A stretch of 64,000 nt of DNA from Mesorhizobium sp. NZP2298 (GTDB taxonomy: Bacteria; Pseudomonadota; Alphaproteobacteria; Rhizobiales; Rhizobiaceae). The position numbers were made by a program, and so were the translations under genes. The stretch's first letter is position 1, and every line of letters starts with the position of its first letter. The stretch is taken from NCBI RefSeq assembly GCF_013170825.1, contig NZ_CP033365.1, positions 1,116,001 through 1,180,000 on the forward strand. Direction: 5' to 3'. Shown here in pieces: positions 26,859-36,924 of the stretch. Under the pieces are notes generated by a model. That model did not search any database. It was not told where the DNA came from and was given only the letters and a program-made list of their open reading frames with translations.

Positions 26859-27785
26859 ATGCAAACAGCCTTGAAAATCGGAACACGCGGCAGCCCGCTG
26901 GCGCTCGCCCAGGCGCATGAAACGCAGGCGCGTCTGATGGCCGCGCATAAAATGCCGGCGGATGCCTTCGAGGTCGTCGTCATTTCGACGAGCGGCGACC
27001 GCATCCAGGACCGTCCGCTGTCGGAGGCTGGCGGCAAGGGCCTGTTCACCAAGGAGATCGAGGAAGCGCTGCTCACCGGTGCGATCGACATAGCCGTCCA
27101 TTCGTCGAAGGACATGCCGACGCAATTGCCCGACGGCCTGGAACTCTCCGCCTTCCTGCCGCGCGAGGACGCACGCGACGCCTTTGTCGGCAAGGCGGTG
27201 AGGACGATCGCCGAACTGCCGCGCGGGGCCAAAGTGGGCTCTTCATCGCTCAGGCGGCAGGCGCTGATCCGCCGCATGCGGCCGGATCTCGACGTGGTGA
27301 TGTTTCGCGGCAATGTGCAGACGCGGCTGCGCAAGCTGGACGAAGGCGTCGCGGCCGGAACCATCCTCGCTTACGCGGGGCTGAAGCGGCTGGGGCTCGA
27401 ACATGTCGCCACCGATTTGATGCCGCTCGAGATCTTCCCGCCGGCGCCCGGCCAAGGCGCGATCGGCATCGAGACCCGGATCGGCGATCGCGCTGCCGAG
27501 AGGATGCTGATGGCGATCCACGATGTGCCGACCGGACAGGCACTCACCTGCGAGCGCGCCTTCCTGGCGGCACTCGACGGTTCCTGCCGCACGCCGATCG
27601 CCGGCTATGCGGCGATCGAGGCCGGAAAACTCACCTTCGCCGGCCTGATCATCTCGCCCGACGGCACGCAGTCGCACACGGTCGAACTGCAAGGGGCAGC
27701 ACAGGATGCCGCCCGCATCGGCGATGAGGCCGCGCGGACGGTGCGGGCCAAGGCCGGCGAAAAGTTCTTCGACGGCTGGGTCTGA
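26859..27785 (+). CDS. hemC: Hydroxymethylbilane synthase
   Basis: This 308-residue porphobilinogen deaminase polymerises four porphobilinogens. It shows [26 protein letters not shown] with the active-site Asp nearby, [10 protein letters not shown], and [11 protein letters not shown], whose Cys carries the dipyrromethane cofactor. It is the first gene of hemC-hemD-Mic60-hemY. Confidence 0.98.
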   Translation: MQTALKIGTRGSPLALAQAHETQARLMAAHKMPADAFEVVVISTSGDRIQDRPLSEAGGKGLFTKEIEEALLTGAIDIAVHSSKDMPTQLPDGLELSAFLPREDARDAFVGKAVRTIAELPRGAKVGSSSLRRQALIRRMRPDLDVVMFRGNVQTRLRKLDEGVAAGTILAYAGLKRLGLEHVATDLMPLEIFPPAPGQGAIGIETRIGDRAAERMLMAIHDVPTGQALTCERAFLAALDGSCRTPIAGYAAIEAGKLTFAGLIISPDGTQSHTVELQGAAQDAARIGDEAARTVRAKAGEKFFDGWV

Positions 27786-27787
27786 AC

Positions 27788-28504
27788 ATGCTTCGCGTCC
27801 TGGTGACCAGACCGGAACCGGGCGCTTCGCGCACGGCCCGGCGGCTTCAGGACACAGGCTTTCAGCCGGTTCTCCTGCCCCTGACTGAAACGGTGACTTT
27901 GCCTGTCGATGCCGGGCTGATTCCAGATGACGCTGTCGCCGTTGCCGTCACCAGCGCCAATGGCTTGCGTCATGCCCCGAAGGAAGTGATCGCGGCGCTT
28001 GCTACCCTGCCCTGCCACGCCGTGGGGGGAAGGACCGCTGAAGCGGCTCGCAAGATGGGGTTCTCGCCGGTCGTTGAAGGCGCCGGCGATGCCGAGGCGC
28101 TGGCCGATAGCCTTGCGCAAGCGTTTCCCGGCATGGCAATCGTTTATCCCTGCGGACGCGTGCGGTTTCCGATGTTCGAGCAGAGGCTGGAAGCGGCTGG
28201 AGTCCTGGTCCACGCCCTGGAGACATATGACACGCTTCCGGTGCGGCATTCGGATGACACCATCCTTGCGCTTTTGTCCGGCCGACCGGTCGATGCGGTA
28301 CTGCTCTATTCGGCCAAGGCAGCCGCCGCGATGCGGGATCTGACCAAACAGCCTGCCTTGCAAGGGGCCTTTGAAAAGACATGTTTTTTCGCTCTTTCCG
28401 CGCGTATTGCCACTGCCTTCGACGACAGTGGCGGCAAGGCAATCCGCATTGCCGAAGAGCCCGATGAGGAAGCCCTGCTGGCGCTTTTGCCACCGCCCCG
28501 CTGA
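27788..28504 (+). CDS. hemD: Uroporphyrinogen-III synthase
   Basis: This 238-residue enzyme closes hydroxymethylbilane to uroporphyrinogen III. The family has low sequence conservation. VLVTRPEPGASRTARRLQ, the VAVTSANGLRHAP segment and YPCGRVRF are consistent. It begins 2 bases after hemC, and position in the cluster makes the call firm. Confidence 0.95.
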   Translation: MLRVLVTRPEPGASRTARRLQDTGFQPVLLPLTETVTLPVDAGLIPDDAVAVAVTSANGLRHAPKEVIAALATLPCHAVGGRTAEAARKMGFSPVVEGAGDAEALADSLAQAFPGMAIVYPCGRVRFPMFEQRLEAAGVLVHALETYDTLPVRHSDDTILALLSGRPVDAVLLYSAKAAAAMRDLTKQPALQGAFEKTCFFALSARIATAFDDSGGKAIRIAEEPDEEALLALLPPPR

Positions 28505-28613
28505 CCCGCGTCATCACACCGCCCCTTTTCACCGCTTGGTGATGTGCTAGACCCTTTGTGAACCATCACGCGCCCCCAGGCGTTGAGACGAAGCGAATTT
28601 TGCGGAGCCAGGC

Positions 28614-30077
28614 ATGGTCAAGACGCCGAAGATGCGACACTCGAAAAGCCGCCGCGAGCCGGTGACCATCGATCTCGAACCCGGCGCCGTCTCCCGTATC
28701 GTCGACGAGGAAGCCGCGAAGTCGCCAGAAACAAGCGAAGAAGGCGAGGCCGCGGAAGGTTCTCAAGCAGAGATTCCCGAAGAGCCGGTGCATGCCGACC
28801 AGACCGACCTTGAGCCCTGGGAACATGCCGATGCCGCGGGGCAGGCTGGGACAGAGCCGCCCGCGGAGGCCAAAGCCGCTGGGCCGGAGCTGCCCTATCC
28901 CGGTTCGGATGCACCGTCCAACCGCGCCAAGGCCTCAGACTACAATTTCGAGGACGCGTCGGCGAAGCGCGCCGACGACAGCAAGGCAAGAACCGAGACA
29001 CGGGGCGAAAAAATGGCGCCTACTCCTCCTCCAGCAAGGCGTGGCGGCGTAAACGGCATTGCCGCCGGCCTTATCGGCGGCGTCATCGCACTGGTCGGCG
29101 CCGGAGGCCTGCAGTTTGCAGGCCTGCTCGGCGCGCCCGGTTCCGGCGCCGGCGTCTCACTGGACGGCGTCAATGGCGAGATCGCCTCGCTGAAGAGCGA
29201 AATCGCCGGTCTGAAGGAAACCGGCGGCAACAATGACGCGGCGGCCAAGATGGTCGGGCTTTCCTCGGGTCTGGAGCAGGTAAAGGCCGATGTCGCGGCA
29301 CTGAAATCGGCGGTCGAGCAGAGTGGCGCCGGAGACAGTGCCGGGCTTGCCGCGCTCGGCGACAAGGTCAAGCAGATCGAAACCGCGCTCGCCGCTCTCG
29401 GCAAGGCCGGCGGCGCCGCCCCGGTCGATCTGGGCCCGCTCAACGAAAAACTGGCCGGTCTCGACGCGCTGGTGAAATCGTCCGGCGAGGCGGCGAAGGC
29501 GCAGGATGGCCGGCTGACGGCGCTGGAACAGTCGGTGTCGCAGCTTTCCAGCAAGGTCGAGGCGGCGGCGGGACAGCCGAAGATCGCGCTCGCCATTGCC
29601 GCGTCGGCTTTGAAGTCGGCGCTCGAACGCGGCGCGCCGTTCTCGGCGGAACTGGATACGCTGGCCGCGATCTCTCCCAACGCGCCTGAGCTCGCGACCT
29701 TGCGGCCCTATGCCGAAAAGGGCGTTCCGACCCGCACCGAGATCGCCTCGCAGATGGATGCCGCCGCCAATGCCATGGTCGCCGCCGCCACGCCGGTCGA
29801 CCAGAATGCCGGCTTCCTGCAGAACCTGATGTCGAGCGCCGAATCGCTGGTCAAGGTCCGGCCGATCGGTGCTGTCGAGGGTGTGGGTGCACCCGAAACC
29901 GTGGCGCGCATGGAAGTGGCGGTCACCCAGGGCGACTATGCCAAGGCGCTCAGCGAGTATAATTCGCTGCCTGAGGCCGCGAAGGCCGCGGGCGCCGACT
30001 TTGCCGGCAAACTGAAGGCGCGCATCGAGGTCGAAACCCAGGTCGACGCCCTGATCTCCAGCGCGATGAAGGCATGA
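28614..30077 (+). CDS. COG4223 / Mic60-like mitofilin family protein
   Basis: This 487-residue protein has a disordered acidic N-terminus (residues 1-140), one membrane helix (about 147-168; AAGLIGGVIALVGAGGLQFA), then a long coiled-coil-forming periplasmic part and a C-terminal mitofilin-like domain. The alphaproteobacterial Mic60 homologue (COG4223) is known to lie with hem genes and to shape inner-membrane invaginations; it was earlier annotated HemX-like. It sits exactly between hemD and hemY. Confidence 0.85.
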   Translation: MVKTPKMRHSKSRREPVTIDLEPGAVSRIVDEEAAKSPETSEEGEAAEGSQAEIPEEPVHADQTDLEPWEHADAAGQAGTEPPAEAKAAGPELPYPGSDAPSNRAKASDYNFEDASAKRADDSKARTETRGEKMAPTPPPARRGGVNGIAAGLIGGVIALVGAGGLQFAGLLGAPGSGAGVSLDGVNGEIASLKSEIAGLKETGGNNDAAAKMVGLSSGLEQVKADVAALKSAVEQSGAGDSAGLAALGDKVKQIETALAALGKAGGAAPVDLGPLNEKLAGLDALVKSSGEAAKAQDGRLTALEQSVSQLSSKVEAAAGQPKIALAIAASALKSALERGAPFSAELDTLAAISPNAPELATLRPYAEKGVPTRTEIASQMDAAANAMVAAATPVDQNAGFLQNLMSSAESLVKVRPIGAVEGVGAPETVARMEVAVTQGDYAKALSEYNSLPEAAKAAGADFAGKLKARIEVETQVDALISSAMKA

Positions 30078-30087
30078 GGGCAACACG

Positions 30088-31689
30088 ATGATCCGCCTGC
30101 TCGCCTTCCTCATCGTCGTCTTCGCGCTCGGTCTGGGCTTTGCGTGGCTGGCCGACCGGCCGGGCGACATGGTCGTCACCTTCAACGGCTACCAGTACCA
30201 GGTCAGCCTGATGGTGGCGGCGGTGGCCATCGTCGCCGTCGTCGCCGCGGTGATGATCTTGTGGTGGTTGGTCAGGTCGCTGTGGAACAGCCCCTACACC
30301 ATCTCGCGCTATTTCCGCGTGCGCCGCCGCGACCGCGGCTACCAGGCACTGTCGACCGGCATGATCGCCGCCGGCGCCGGTGATGGCGCGCTGGCCCGCA
30401 AGAAGACCAAGGAAGCGGCCAAACTGATCCGTTCCGACCAGGAGCCGCTGATCCATCTGCTCGAGGCGCAGGCGTCGCTGCTCGAAGGCGACCATGAAGG
30501 CGCGCGGCAGAAATTCGAGAGCATGCTCGACGATCCCGAAATGCGGCTGCTCGGCCTGCGCGGGCTTTATCTCGAAGCCGAACGGCTGGGCGACCGCAAT
30601 GCCGCTCGCCACTATGCAGGCCGTGCCGCCGCCGTTGCGCCGCAACTGGCCTGGGCGGCCGAATCGACGCTCGAGGAGTTGACGGCGCGCGGTGACTGGG
30701 ACGGCGCCTTGAAACTGGTCGACGCGCAGAAGTCGACGCGGCAGATCGAACGCGACGCCGCCAGCCGCCGCCGCGCCGTGCTGTTGACCGCCAAGGCGCA
30801 ATCGCTCGCCGACAGTGATCCCACGGCCGCCAGGACAGCGGCGCTGGAGGCGAACAAGCTCAGGCCGGATTTCGCTCCGGCCGCCGTTGCCGCCGCGGCA
30901 GCGCTCTTCAAGCAGAACGATGTGCGAAAAGGCTCCAAGATCCTGGAGACGGCGTGGAGGGCCGAGCCGCATCCCGAGATCGCCGAGCTCTACACCCATG
31001 CTCGTCCGGGCGACGCCGTGCTCGACCGCCTCAACAGGGCGAAGAAGCTGCAGGAAATGAAGAAGAACCATGCCGAATCGTCGATGACGGTGGCGCGTGC
31101 GGCGCTCGACGCGCAGGATTTTTCGACCGCCCGCAGCGAAGCCGAGGCCGCGATCCGGATGGACCGCCGCGAGGGTGCCTATCTGCTTCTGGCCGATATC
31201 GAGGAGGCCGAGACCGGTGACCAGGGCAAGGTGCGGCAATTGCTCTCAAAGGCTTTGCGGGCACCGCGGGATCCGGCCTGGGTGGCCGACGGCGTCGTGT
31301 CGGAACGCTGGGCGCCGGTGTCGCCGATCACCGGACGGCTTGATGCCTTCGAGTGGCGCGCGCCGATGGAGCGGCTTGGCCAGTTGATCGACAGCCGCGA
31401 CGATGCGCCGGACGCCGCCGTGCCGGTCATCGAAGCGCTGGCGAAGCCGGCCAGCGAAAAGCCGATCGACGTGATCGATCATGCCGCCCCGGCCGACGAG
31501 GCGAGGGGCAAGGACGTCGAGAGCCGCGAGGACCATGTTACCCCGGTCACGGCGGCGGCGTTCGCGGCGGTGCCGGCCGATGCCGAGGCCGTGGAGCCGG
31601 CGGAGGAACTGGCGCGCCTGCCGGACGATCCCGGCGTCGATCCGGACGATGAGGCGGAGAAGTCGCCACGCCGGTTCCGGCTGTTTTGA
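30088..31689 (+). CDS. hemY: HemY-type TPR membrane protein
   Basis: This 533-residue protein has two N-terminal membrane helices (about residues 1-22 and 40-62), then HemY motifs WLVRSLWNSPYTISRYFR and RRDRGYQALSTGMIAAGAGD, TPR-like helices and an acidic Ala/Pro-rich tail. Bacterial HemY (unlike the oxidase of the same name) is a TPR protein needed for efficient late heme synthesis. It starts 10 bases after the Mic60-like stop. Confidence 0.92.
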   Translation: MIRLLAFLIVVFALGLGFAWLADRPGDMVVTFNGYQYQVSLMVAAVAIVAVVAAVMILWWLVRSLWNSPYTISRYFRVRRRDRGYQALSTGMIAAGAGDGALARKKTKEAAKLIRSDQEPLIHLLEAQASLLEGDHEGARQKFESMLDDPEMRLLGLRGLYLEAERLGDRNAARHYAGRAAAVAPQLAWAAESTLEELTARGDWDGALKLVDAQKSTRQIERDAASRRRAVLLTAKAQSLADSDPTAARTAALEANKLRPDFAPAAVAAAAALFKQNDVRKGSKILETAWRAEPHPEIAELYTHARPGDAVLDRLNRAKKLQEMKKNHAESSMTVARAALDAQDFSTARSEAEAAIRMDRREGAYLLLADIEEAETGDQGKVRQLLSKALRAPRDPAWVADGVVSERWAPVSPITGRLDAFEWRAPMERLGQLIDSRDDAPDAAVPVIEALAKPASEKPIDVIDHAAPADEARGKDVESREDHVTPVTAAAFAAVPADAEAVEPAEELARLPDDPGVDPDDEAEKSPRRFRLF

Positions 31690-31741
31690 TTTTGGCCTTC
31701 GGGTGACTGACTTTGCCATTGGGCCGTTTGGGAATGGATTG

Positions 31742-32221
31742 ATGTTCGAACGCGTTCTATCGTTTCTCAGGGACCTGCCGGCCGGCGCCGGCGCGCATGC
31801 CAGCACGGACGATCCTCGTGTTGCCGCCTCGGCGCTGCTCTACCATGTGATGAATGCCGACGGCGTGCGCCAAGATGTCGAATGGGAGCGGTTCATGGCG
31901 GTGCTCTCCGAGAGCTATTCGATCAGCGGCGCCGAACTCGAGGCGCTCGCCGCCGCCGGCGAACGGGCCGACAACGAGGCGATCGACCTCTATGCCTTCA
32001 CCAGCGTGCTCAAGCGCCATCTCGACGCCGAGGGGCGCAAGGCGTTCATCGGCCTGATGTGGGAGATCGTCTATGCCGATGGCGAGTTGCATGAACTCGA
32101 GGACAATACGGTCTGGCGTGTCGCCGAGCTGATCGGCGTCGAGCGCCATGACCGGGTCGAGGCGCGCCGCAAGGCGGCGGCGCATGCGCCGGGCGCGCGT
32201 GGAACATCCAGCGACGAATAG
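31742..32221 (+). CDS. TerB-family tellurite-resistance-like protein
   Basis: This 159-residue helical protein contains the TerB-like pattern AASALLYHVMNADGVRQDVE and LMWEIVYADGELHELEDNTVWR, with paired acidic residues that bind metal in TerB. No other ter genes are near. It probably has a membrane- or metal-stress role by family, unproven. A short gap follows hemY; a glutamine amidotransferase follows. Confidence 0.85.
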   Translation: MFERVLSFLRDLPAGAGAHASTDDPRVAASALLYHVMNADGVRQDVEWERFMAVLSESYSISGAELEALAAAGERADNEAIDLYAFTSVLKRHLDAEGRKAFIGLMWEIVYADGELHELEDNTVWRVAELIGVERHDRVEARRKAAAHAPGARGTSSDE

Positions 32222-32239
32222 ACGGGATCTCGCCGACAG

Positions 32240-32977
32240 ATGCCGCACAGGACGCGTTCGAAGCCAAAAATCCTGATCGTCCTGCATCAGGAGAATTCGA
32301 GCCCCGGACGCGTCGGCCACATGCTTATCGAAGAGGGTTTCGAGCTCGACATCCGCCGGCCGCCGCTGGGCGACGCCTTGCCGGAAACGCTGGATGGCCA
32401 TGCCGGCACGGTGGTGTTCGGCGGGCCGATGAGCGCCAATGACGAGGACGAGTTCGTCCGCCGCGAGACTAACTGGCTGGAGATTCCGCTCAAGGAGAAC
32501 CGGCCATGTCTCGGCATCTGCCTCGGCGCGCAGATGCTGGTCAACCATCTCGGCGGCAAGGTCGAGGGGCACGGCGAAGGGCTGGTCGAGATCGGCTGGT
32601 ATCCGCTCAAGGCGACCGAGGCCGGCAAGAAACTGATGCACTGGCCCGACATGGTCTACCAGTTCCACCGCGAGGGCTTCTCGCTGCCCAGGGACGCGAC
32701 GCTGCTGGCGACGGCCGATACCTACCCCAATCAGGCCTTCCGCTACGGCGACAATGCCTGGGGCATCCAGTTCCACGGCGAACTGACCCGGGTGATGATG
32801 CAGCGCTGGGTGGTGCGCGGCGCGCATCGCTTCGAATTGCCGGGCGCGCAGCCCGGCCGCGACCATCTCGGCGGCCGGCTGATCTGGGATATGCATCTGA
32901 AACGCTGGCTGGACGAGTTTTTGCGGATGGTGTTCGGCAGGCCGGCGATGAGGCAGAGCAAAATCCAATTGCGTTGA
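32240..32977 (+). CDS. Class I glutamine amidotransferase-like protein
   Basis: This 245-residue GATase1 protein has the nucleophile elbow CLGICLGAQM and the C-terminal His-Glu segment GIQFHGELT. The synthase domain that would use the ammonia is not fused. Stand-alone members include gamma-glutamyl-amine hydrolases and anthranilate-synthase-like partners. The substrate is open. It begins 18 bases after the TerB-like stop. Confidence 0.88.
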   Translation: MPHRTRSKPKILIVLHQENSSPGRVGHMLIEEGFELDIRRPPLGDALPETLDGHAGTVVFGGPMSANDEDEFVRRETNWLEIPLKENRPCLGICLGAQMLVNHLGGKVEGHGEGLVEIGWYPLKATEAGKKLMHWPDMVYQFHREGFSLPRDATLLATADTYPNQAFRYGDNAWGIQFHGELTRVMMQRWVVRGAHRFELPGAQPGRDHLGGRLIWDMHLKRWLDEFLRMVFGRPAMRQSKIQLR

Positions 32978-33092
32978 ACCGCCGGGCTTGACCCAAGAGC
33001 AGCCGAGAGCGGACGTTATCCACTGGAAGCCGTTGCGGCCACATCGTGTGCTTTGATCGAGTTGTGCTCGACGAGAGCGGTTTCACGCACCG

Positions 33093-34034
33093 TTACCTGC
33101 GTTCTCGTCGGATCCACCCCCACGCTTGCGCTCCCGCTGTCGCGAGCAGCAGCCTGAACCATCTCAGGCCCCAGATCGGGGACGTGCGAACTGCGGCGCG
33201 CCACCAGCGACGATAGTCGGGTATGTCCACAAGGCCATGCCATGGTTTGCTGGGGCCTGAGAAATGCAACAGCCAGGGGTCGCGGCGCTGTAGTACCGTG
33301 GCAGCCATATCGGCATGGCCGCGGCGTGGCTCGCGCTCGAGGAACCACACCATGCTGTTCCAGCGCGGGTCCAGCAGAACGACGCGGCCTCGGAGCAGCA
33401 GGTTTATCGCATCCTGATCACGCCAGCGGAACCTATGGGGATGGTCCAGTACAAGTTGCCCCGCCCGCTCGCCGAACCGTTCGCGACGAAGGGCGGCAAG
33501 GTCAAGCAGCAGCATGCCGGAGTTGACATAGGCGAAGTTGTCAGGGTCCCAGCCGAGCGCGTCGCGGACATGGAGGATATAGTCGAGTCGGCCGGTAACC
33601 TTCTCCTCGGCTATGGCCGCGTGCAGGCCCAAATCCTGTACGGCACCCACCACGGCATCGCCAAGATCGGCGGCGAGCAGCGGCCGGATGTCTGCTACGG
33701 CAAGGACGTCCGCATCGAGATATAGAACGCGATCCAGGTCGGGGAGGAACTCGCCGAGTTGCAGCCGCAGCAACGCCGCTGGGGTAACGTGGTCGAAGAT
33801 CCCTATATTCCGAAACCGGTTCTCGACATAGTGCACGAAAAGGCGGTGTGGGGCCACACGCAGCGTTTCCAGGCGCCGGGAGCGGCGACTGGGCGGCTCG
33901 CCATAAAATACATGAAACGCCAGTGGTGGCCCAGGCGACAGATGGGCCAGCACCGAAGCGATCGTCACCGCCGCCTGGTCGACATTTCCACCGTCGACAC
34001 AAAGGGCGACGCTGAGACAGGTGGTCATCTTCAT
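33093..34034 (-). CDS. Glycosyltransferase family 8 protein
   Basis: This 313-residue retaining GT8 enzyme has the DxD metal site RVLYLDADVLAVADI and the HxxGxxKPW signature LLHFSGPSKPW. Homologues transfer hexoses onto LPS cores or other surface glycans. The MKMTTCLSVALCVDGG start at 34034 (or Met 34028) fits the beginning of the fold; further upstream codons are Arg-rich and non-homologous. Confidence 0.9.
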   Translation of the reverse strand: MKMTTCLSVALCVDGGNVDQAAVTIASVLAHLSPGPPLAFHVFYGEPPSRRSRRLETLRVAPHRLFVHYVENRFRNIGIFDHVTPAALLRLQLGEFLPDLDRVLYLDADVLAVADIRPLLAADLGDAVVGAVQDLGLHAAIAEEKVTGRLDYILHVRDALGWDPDNFAYVNSGMLLLDLAALRRERFGERAGQLVLDHPHRFRWRDQDAINLLLRGRVVLLDPRWNSMVWFLEREPRRGHADMAATVLQRRDPWLLHFSGPSKPWHGLVDIPDYRRWWRAAVRTSPIWGLRWFRLLLATAGAQAWGWIRRERR

Positions 34035-34297
34035 CCGCCCCAAGCGAGGGCTCCATCCGATCGCCAGAGTCGGCACGAGCGGCGTACCCGATTCGGGTTT
34101 CTCCTGGAAGCGCCGGAAGAGACGCCGGCAACGGAACGTCGACCGCAAGGAAAGTGGACGTGCCGGACAATGTCGATTTCCCGCGCACTCAAGCCGACCT
34201 TCCACGTATAGCCGACATGCTTGCCGGATTGGCCCTATCTCAGCCATTGCCGGCGCAAGCCGATTGCTCGGGGCAGCGGCTCACATAGGGGGCTGAA

Positions 34298-35536
34298 TCA
34301 GTTGCGCCCGTTCAAATGCCGCACCTTGCGCAATTGCGGGAAAAGATACGCCCACAAGCCGGCAACCGCGATGGCGCCGACGCCGCCAATGACCACCGCC
34401 GGCACGGTGCCGATCAGCGCCGCCATGATGCCGGCGCGGAATTCGCCGACTTCGTTGGAGGCGCCGACGAAAACCTGGTTCACGGCATTCACGCGGCCAC
34501 GGACCTCGTCCGGCGTCCACAACTGGATGAGTGTTTCCCTGATGTAGACGCTGAACATGTCGGTGGCGCCGAGGAGGGCCAGTGCGACGATCGACAGCCA
34601 GGTGACGGTCGACAGGCCGAACAATACGGTGCAGGCACCGAATGCCGCGACGAAGCCGAGCATGATCTTGCCGGCATTGTCGCGAAGCGGATGCCCGGCG
34701 AGCCACACCGCAACGCAGATGGCGCCGATGCCGGGCGCCGAGCGCAACAGGCCGAGGCCCCAGGGACCGAGTTCAAGAATATCGCGCGCATAGACCGGCA
34801 GCAGCGCCGAGGCACCTGAGAGGAGCACGGCGAAGAGGTCGAGCGAGATGGCACCGAGCACGATCTTCTCGCTCCAGATGTAGCGGAAGCCGGCAAACAG
34901 CGTCTCCATCGTCGGCTTGTCGGTGGCGGTCTGCTGGGCAGGCTTGGGAATGGTGAAGATCAGCAGACCAGCCACCAGCATCAGCACGGAGGCGACGGCG
35001 TATGCAGCCTCCGGCGAAACGCCGTAGAGCAGGCCGCCGGCGACCGGCCCAACGATGGTCGCCGTCTGCCAGGCGGACGAGTTCCAGGCAATCGCATTGC
35101 CGAAATCCTCCGGCGGCACCAGATTGGCGAACAGCGACGACGAGGCCGGTCCGTAAAAGGCACGCGCCATGCCGAACAGCGCCAGAACGACGAAGATCGG
35201 CAGCGGACTGACGAGGCCGCGCAGCGTGAGATACAGGAGAACGAGCGCGCAGCTTGCTTCGACCACCGTTGCCAGCGCCATGATCAGGCGGCGGCCGAAG
35301 CGGTCGGCGACGACGCCGGTGACCAGCACCAACAGCAGCGATGGCAGGAACTGGACGATGCCGACAATGCCAAGGTCGAAGGGATCGCGCGTCAGATCAT
35401 AGATCTGCCAGCCGACCGCGACGGAGACGATCATGGTAGCGAAGGTGGTGAGGAAGCGCGCCGTCCAGTAGCTGAGGAAGGCTTTGTGCCGGAAGGCGGC
35501 GTAACGCTGCTCCGGTGAAGTTTGTACTGGTGTCAT
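34298..35536 (-). CDS. MFS transporter, EntS/MFS_3-like
   Basis: This 412-residue protein has 12 predicted membrane helices. ADRFGRRLIMALATVVEA is the loop 2-3 signature, and LFGMARAFYGPASSSLFANLVP resembles the EntS/MFS_3 exporters of siderophores and drugs. It is a single leftward gene; the substrate is unknown. Confidence 0.9.
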   Translation of the reverse strand: MTPVQTSPEQRYAAFRHKAFLSYWTARFLTTFATMIVSVAVGWQIYDLTRDPFDLGIVGIVQFLPSLLLVLVTGVVADRFGRRLIMALATVVEASCALVLLYLTLRGLVSPLPIFVVLALFGMARAFYGPASSSLFANLVPPEDFGNAIAWNSSAWQTATIVGPVAGGLLYGVSPEAAYAVASVLMLVAGLLIFTIPKPAQQTATDKPTMETLFAGFRYIWSEKIVLGAISLDLFAVLLSGASALLPVYARDILELGPWGLGLLRSAPGIGAICVAVWLAGHPLRDNAGKIMLGFVAAFGACTVLFGLSTVTWLSIVALALLGATDMFSVYIRETLIQLWTPDEVRGRVNAVNQVFVGASNEVGEFRAGIMAALIGTVPAVVIGGVGAIAVAGLWAYLFPQLRKVRHLNGRN

Positions 35537-35697
35537 GGAGAGAGGCCCCGTTGCAATGTCATTGATCGGCGGGGCACTTCCCGGATGGGCGCTGGTCCGA
35601 CCAATGGAACGTCTAACAAAGTTCGCGGCGGGATGTGCGTTAAAATCAGGCCTGGATCAAGGGATTTTCAGCCGGTTCCTTCGATCGCACGATGAAG

Positions 35698-36798
35698 TTA
35701 CTGTCTCACTGTCGCGGAAATGGCGTCGAGGCCGTCCCGCAACTCGGCTTCCGTCGGCCAGCCAAAACCGACGCGGAAGAAGCGTTTTTCCATTTCGAAC
35801 CAGTGGCCGGGTCCGACATAGGTGCCGTGGTTCTCCAGCAGGTTCGCGTAGAAGCGGTCGAGGTCGAAGCCGGGTTCGACATTGAGGCGCGGGAAACCGA
35901 CGACACCGCCTTCGGGCCTGATCCAGTCGACCAGCGGCTCGCGGTCGATCCAGGCCTGGACGATATCGCGGCGCTTGGCCATCTCGGGCAGCAGCGCCGC
36001 CAGGAACGTATCCCGGCGCTCCAGCATGCCGCGCGCGATGCCTTCGTCGATGACGCTGCCGCAGATGCCGATCTGCTCCTTGGCGGCGAGGAATGTCTCC
36101 TGCAGGGCGGCATCCCTGGTGATCAGCCAGCCGACGCGGATGCCGGGAATGCCGAAGGCCTTGGACAGCGACGAGACGCTGATCGCCTTCTTGCTCAGCG
36201 AGGCCGCCGACGGCAGGCGCCTGCCATAGGAAAGATCGCGATAGGTTTCGTCGACCAGCAAATGGCAGTTGTTGGCCTCGGCCAGCGCCGCCAGCGCGTC
36301 GAGATCGGCACGTGACATCATCGTGCCGGTGGGGTTGTGCGGGCAGGTGACGCTGATCAGTTTCGTGTTCGGCCGGATCGCCGCCTTGATGGCCTCGACA
36401 TCGATGGCAAATCCGTTCTCGAAGGCGAGGTCGACAAAGCTGATGGCGCAGCCGATCGCCCTCGGGGTTTCGATGTTGGTGGCGTAGTTGGGCCTGATGA
36501 CGACGAGATGGTCGCTCGCCGACAAGAGCGAGGTCGAGATGATGAACAGCGCGCCGGCGGCACCGGCGGTGACCAGCACATCATCGGCCGAGATGCCGGC
36601 ATCCTGCGCTGCGACCAGAGCGCGCAAGTCCTTGTCGCCGCGATGCTCGCCATAGAACAGCGTCAGGTCCGGCAGCGACAGGCCGATGTCGGAAAGCTTC
36701 TGATCGGCGATCGAGCTTTCGGAGAGATTGTAGCGGATACGGTCGTAGCCGTATTCCTCCGGTGCTTCCTTCTCGATCACCATCCTGGTGTAGTTCAT
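35698..36798 (-). CDS. Pyridoxal-phosphate-dependent class I/II aminotransferase
   Basis: This 366-residue fold-type I aminotransferase has the lysine motif SVSSLSKAFGIPGIRVGW and CPHNPTGTMMS. Relatives act on aromatic, branched-chain or unusual amino acids; the substrate is not evident. Start 36798 (ATG) is chosen over a TTG 39 bases upstream. It lies downstream of mucR on the same strand, separated by a terminator. Confidence 0.92.
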   Translation of the reverse strand: MNYTRMVIEKEAPEEYGYDRIRYNLSESSIADQKLSDIGLSLPDLTLFYGEHRGDKDLRALVAAQDAGISADDVLVTAGAAGALFIISTSLLSASDHLVVIRPNYATNIETPRAIGCAISFVDLAFENGFAIDVEAIKAAIRPNTKLISVTCPHNPTGTMMSRADLDALAALAEANNCHLLVDETYRDLSYGRRLPSAASLSKKAISVSSLSKAFGIPGIRVGWLITRDAALQETFLAAKEQIGICGSVIDEGIARGMLERRDTFLAALLPEMAKRRDIVQAWIDREPLVDWIRPEGGVVGFPRLNVEPGFDLDRFYANLLENHGTYVGPGHWFEMEKRFFRVGFGWPTEAELRDGLDAISATVRQ

Positions 36799-36842
36799 GG
36801 CTTCGCTTGCCCCCAAAAACCTGTCCGGTTCATCCAAGCCAC

Positions 36843-36884
36843 AAAAACGTGAAGCCTGCCAAGGCGAATTCGCCGGCAGGCTTC
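36843..36884 (-). terminator. Intrinsic terminator of mucR
   Basis: On the minus strand GAAGCCTGCC and GGCAGGCTTC form a 10-bp stem, followed by ACG and a TTTTTG run. It separates mucR from the aminotransferase. Confidence 0.8.
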
Positions 36885-36924
36885 TGTTCCAGTCGTCCTG
36901 ACGATTGGTTCAGGACTGATCTTC

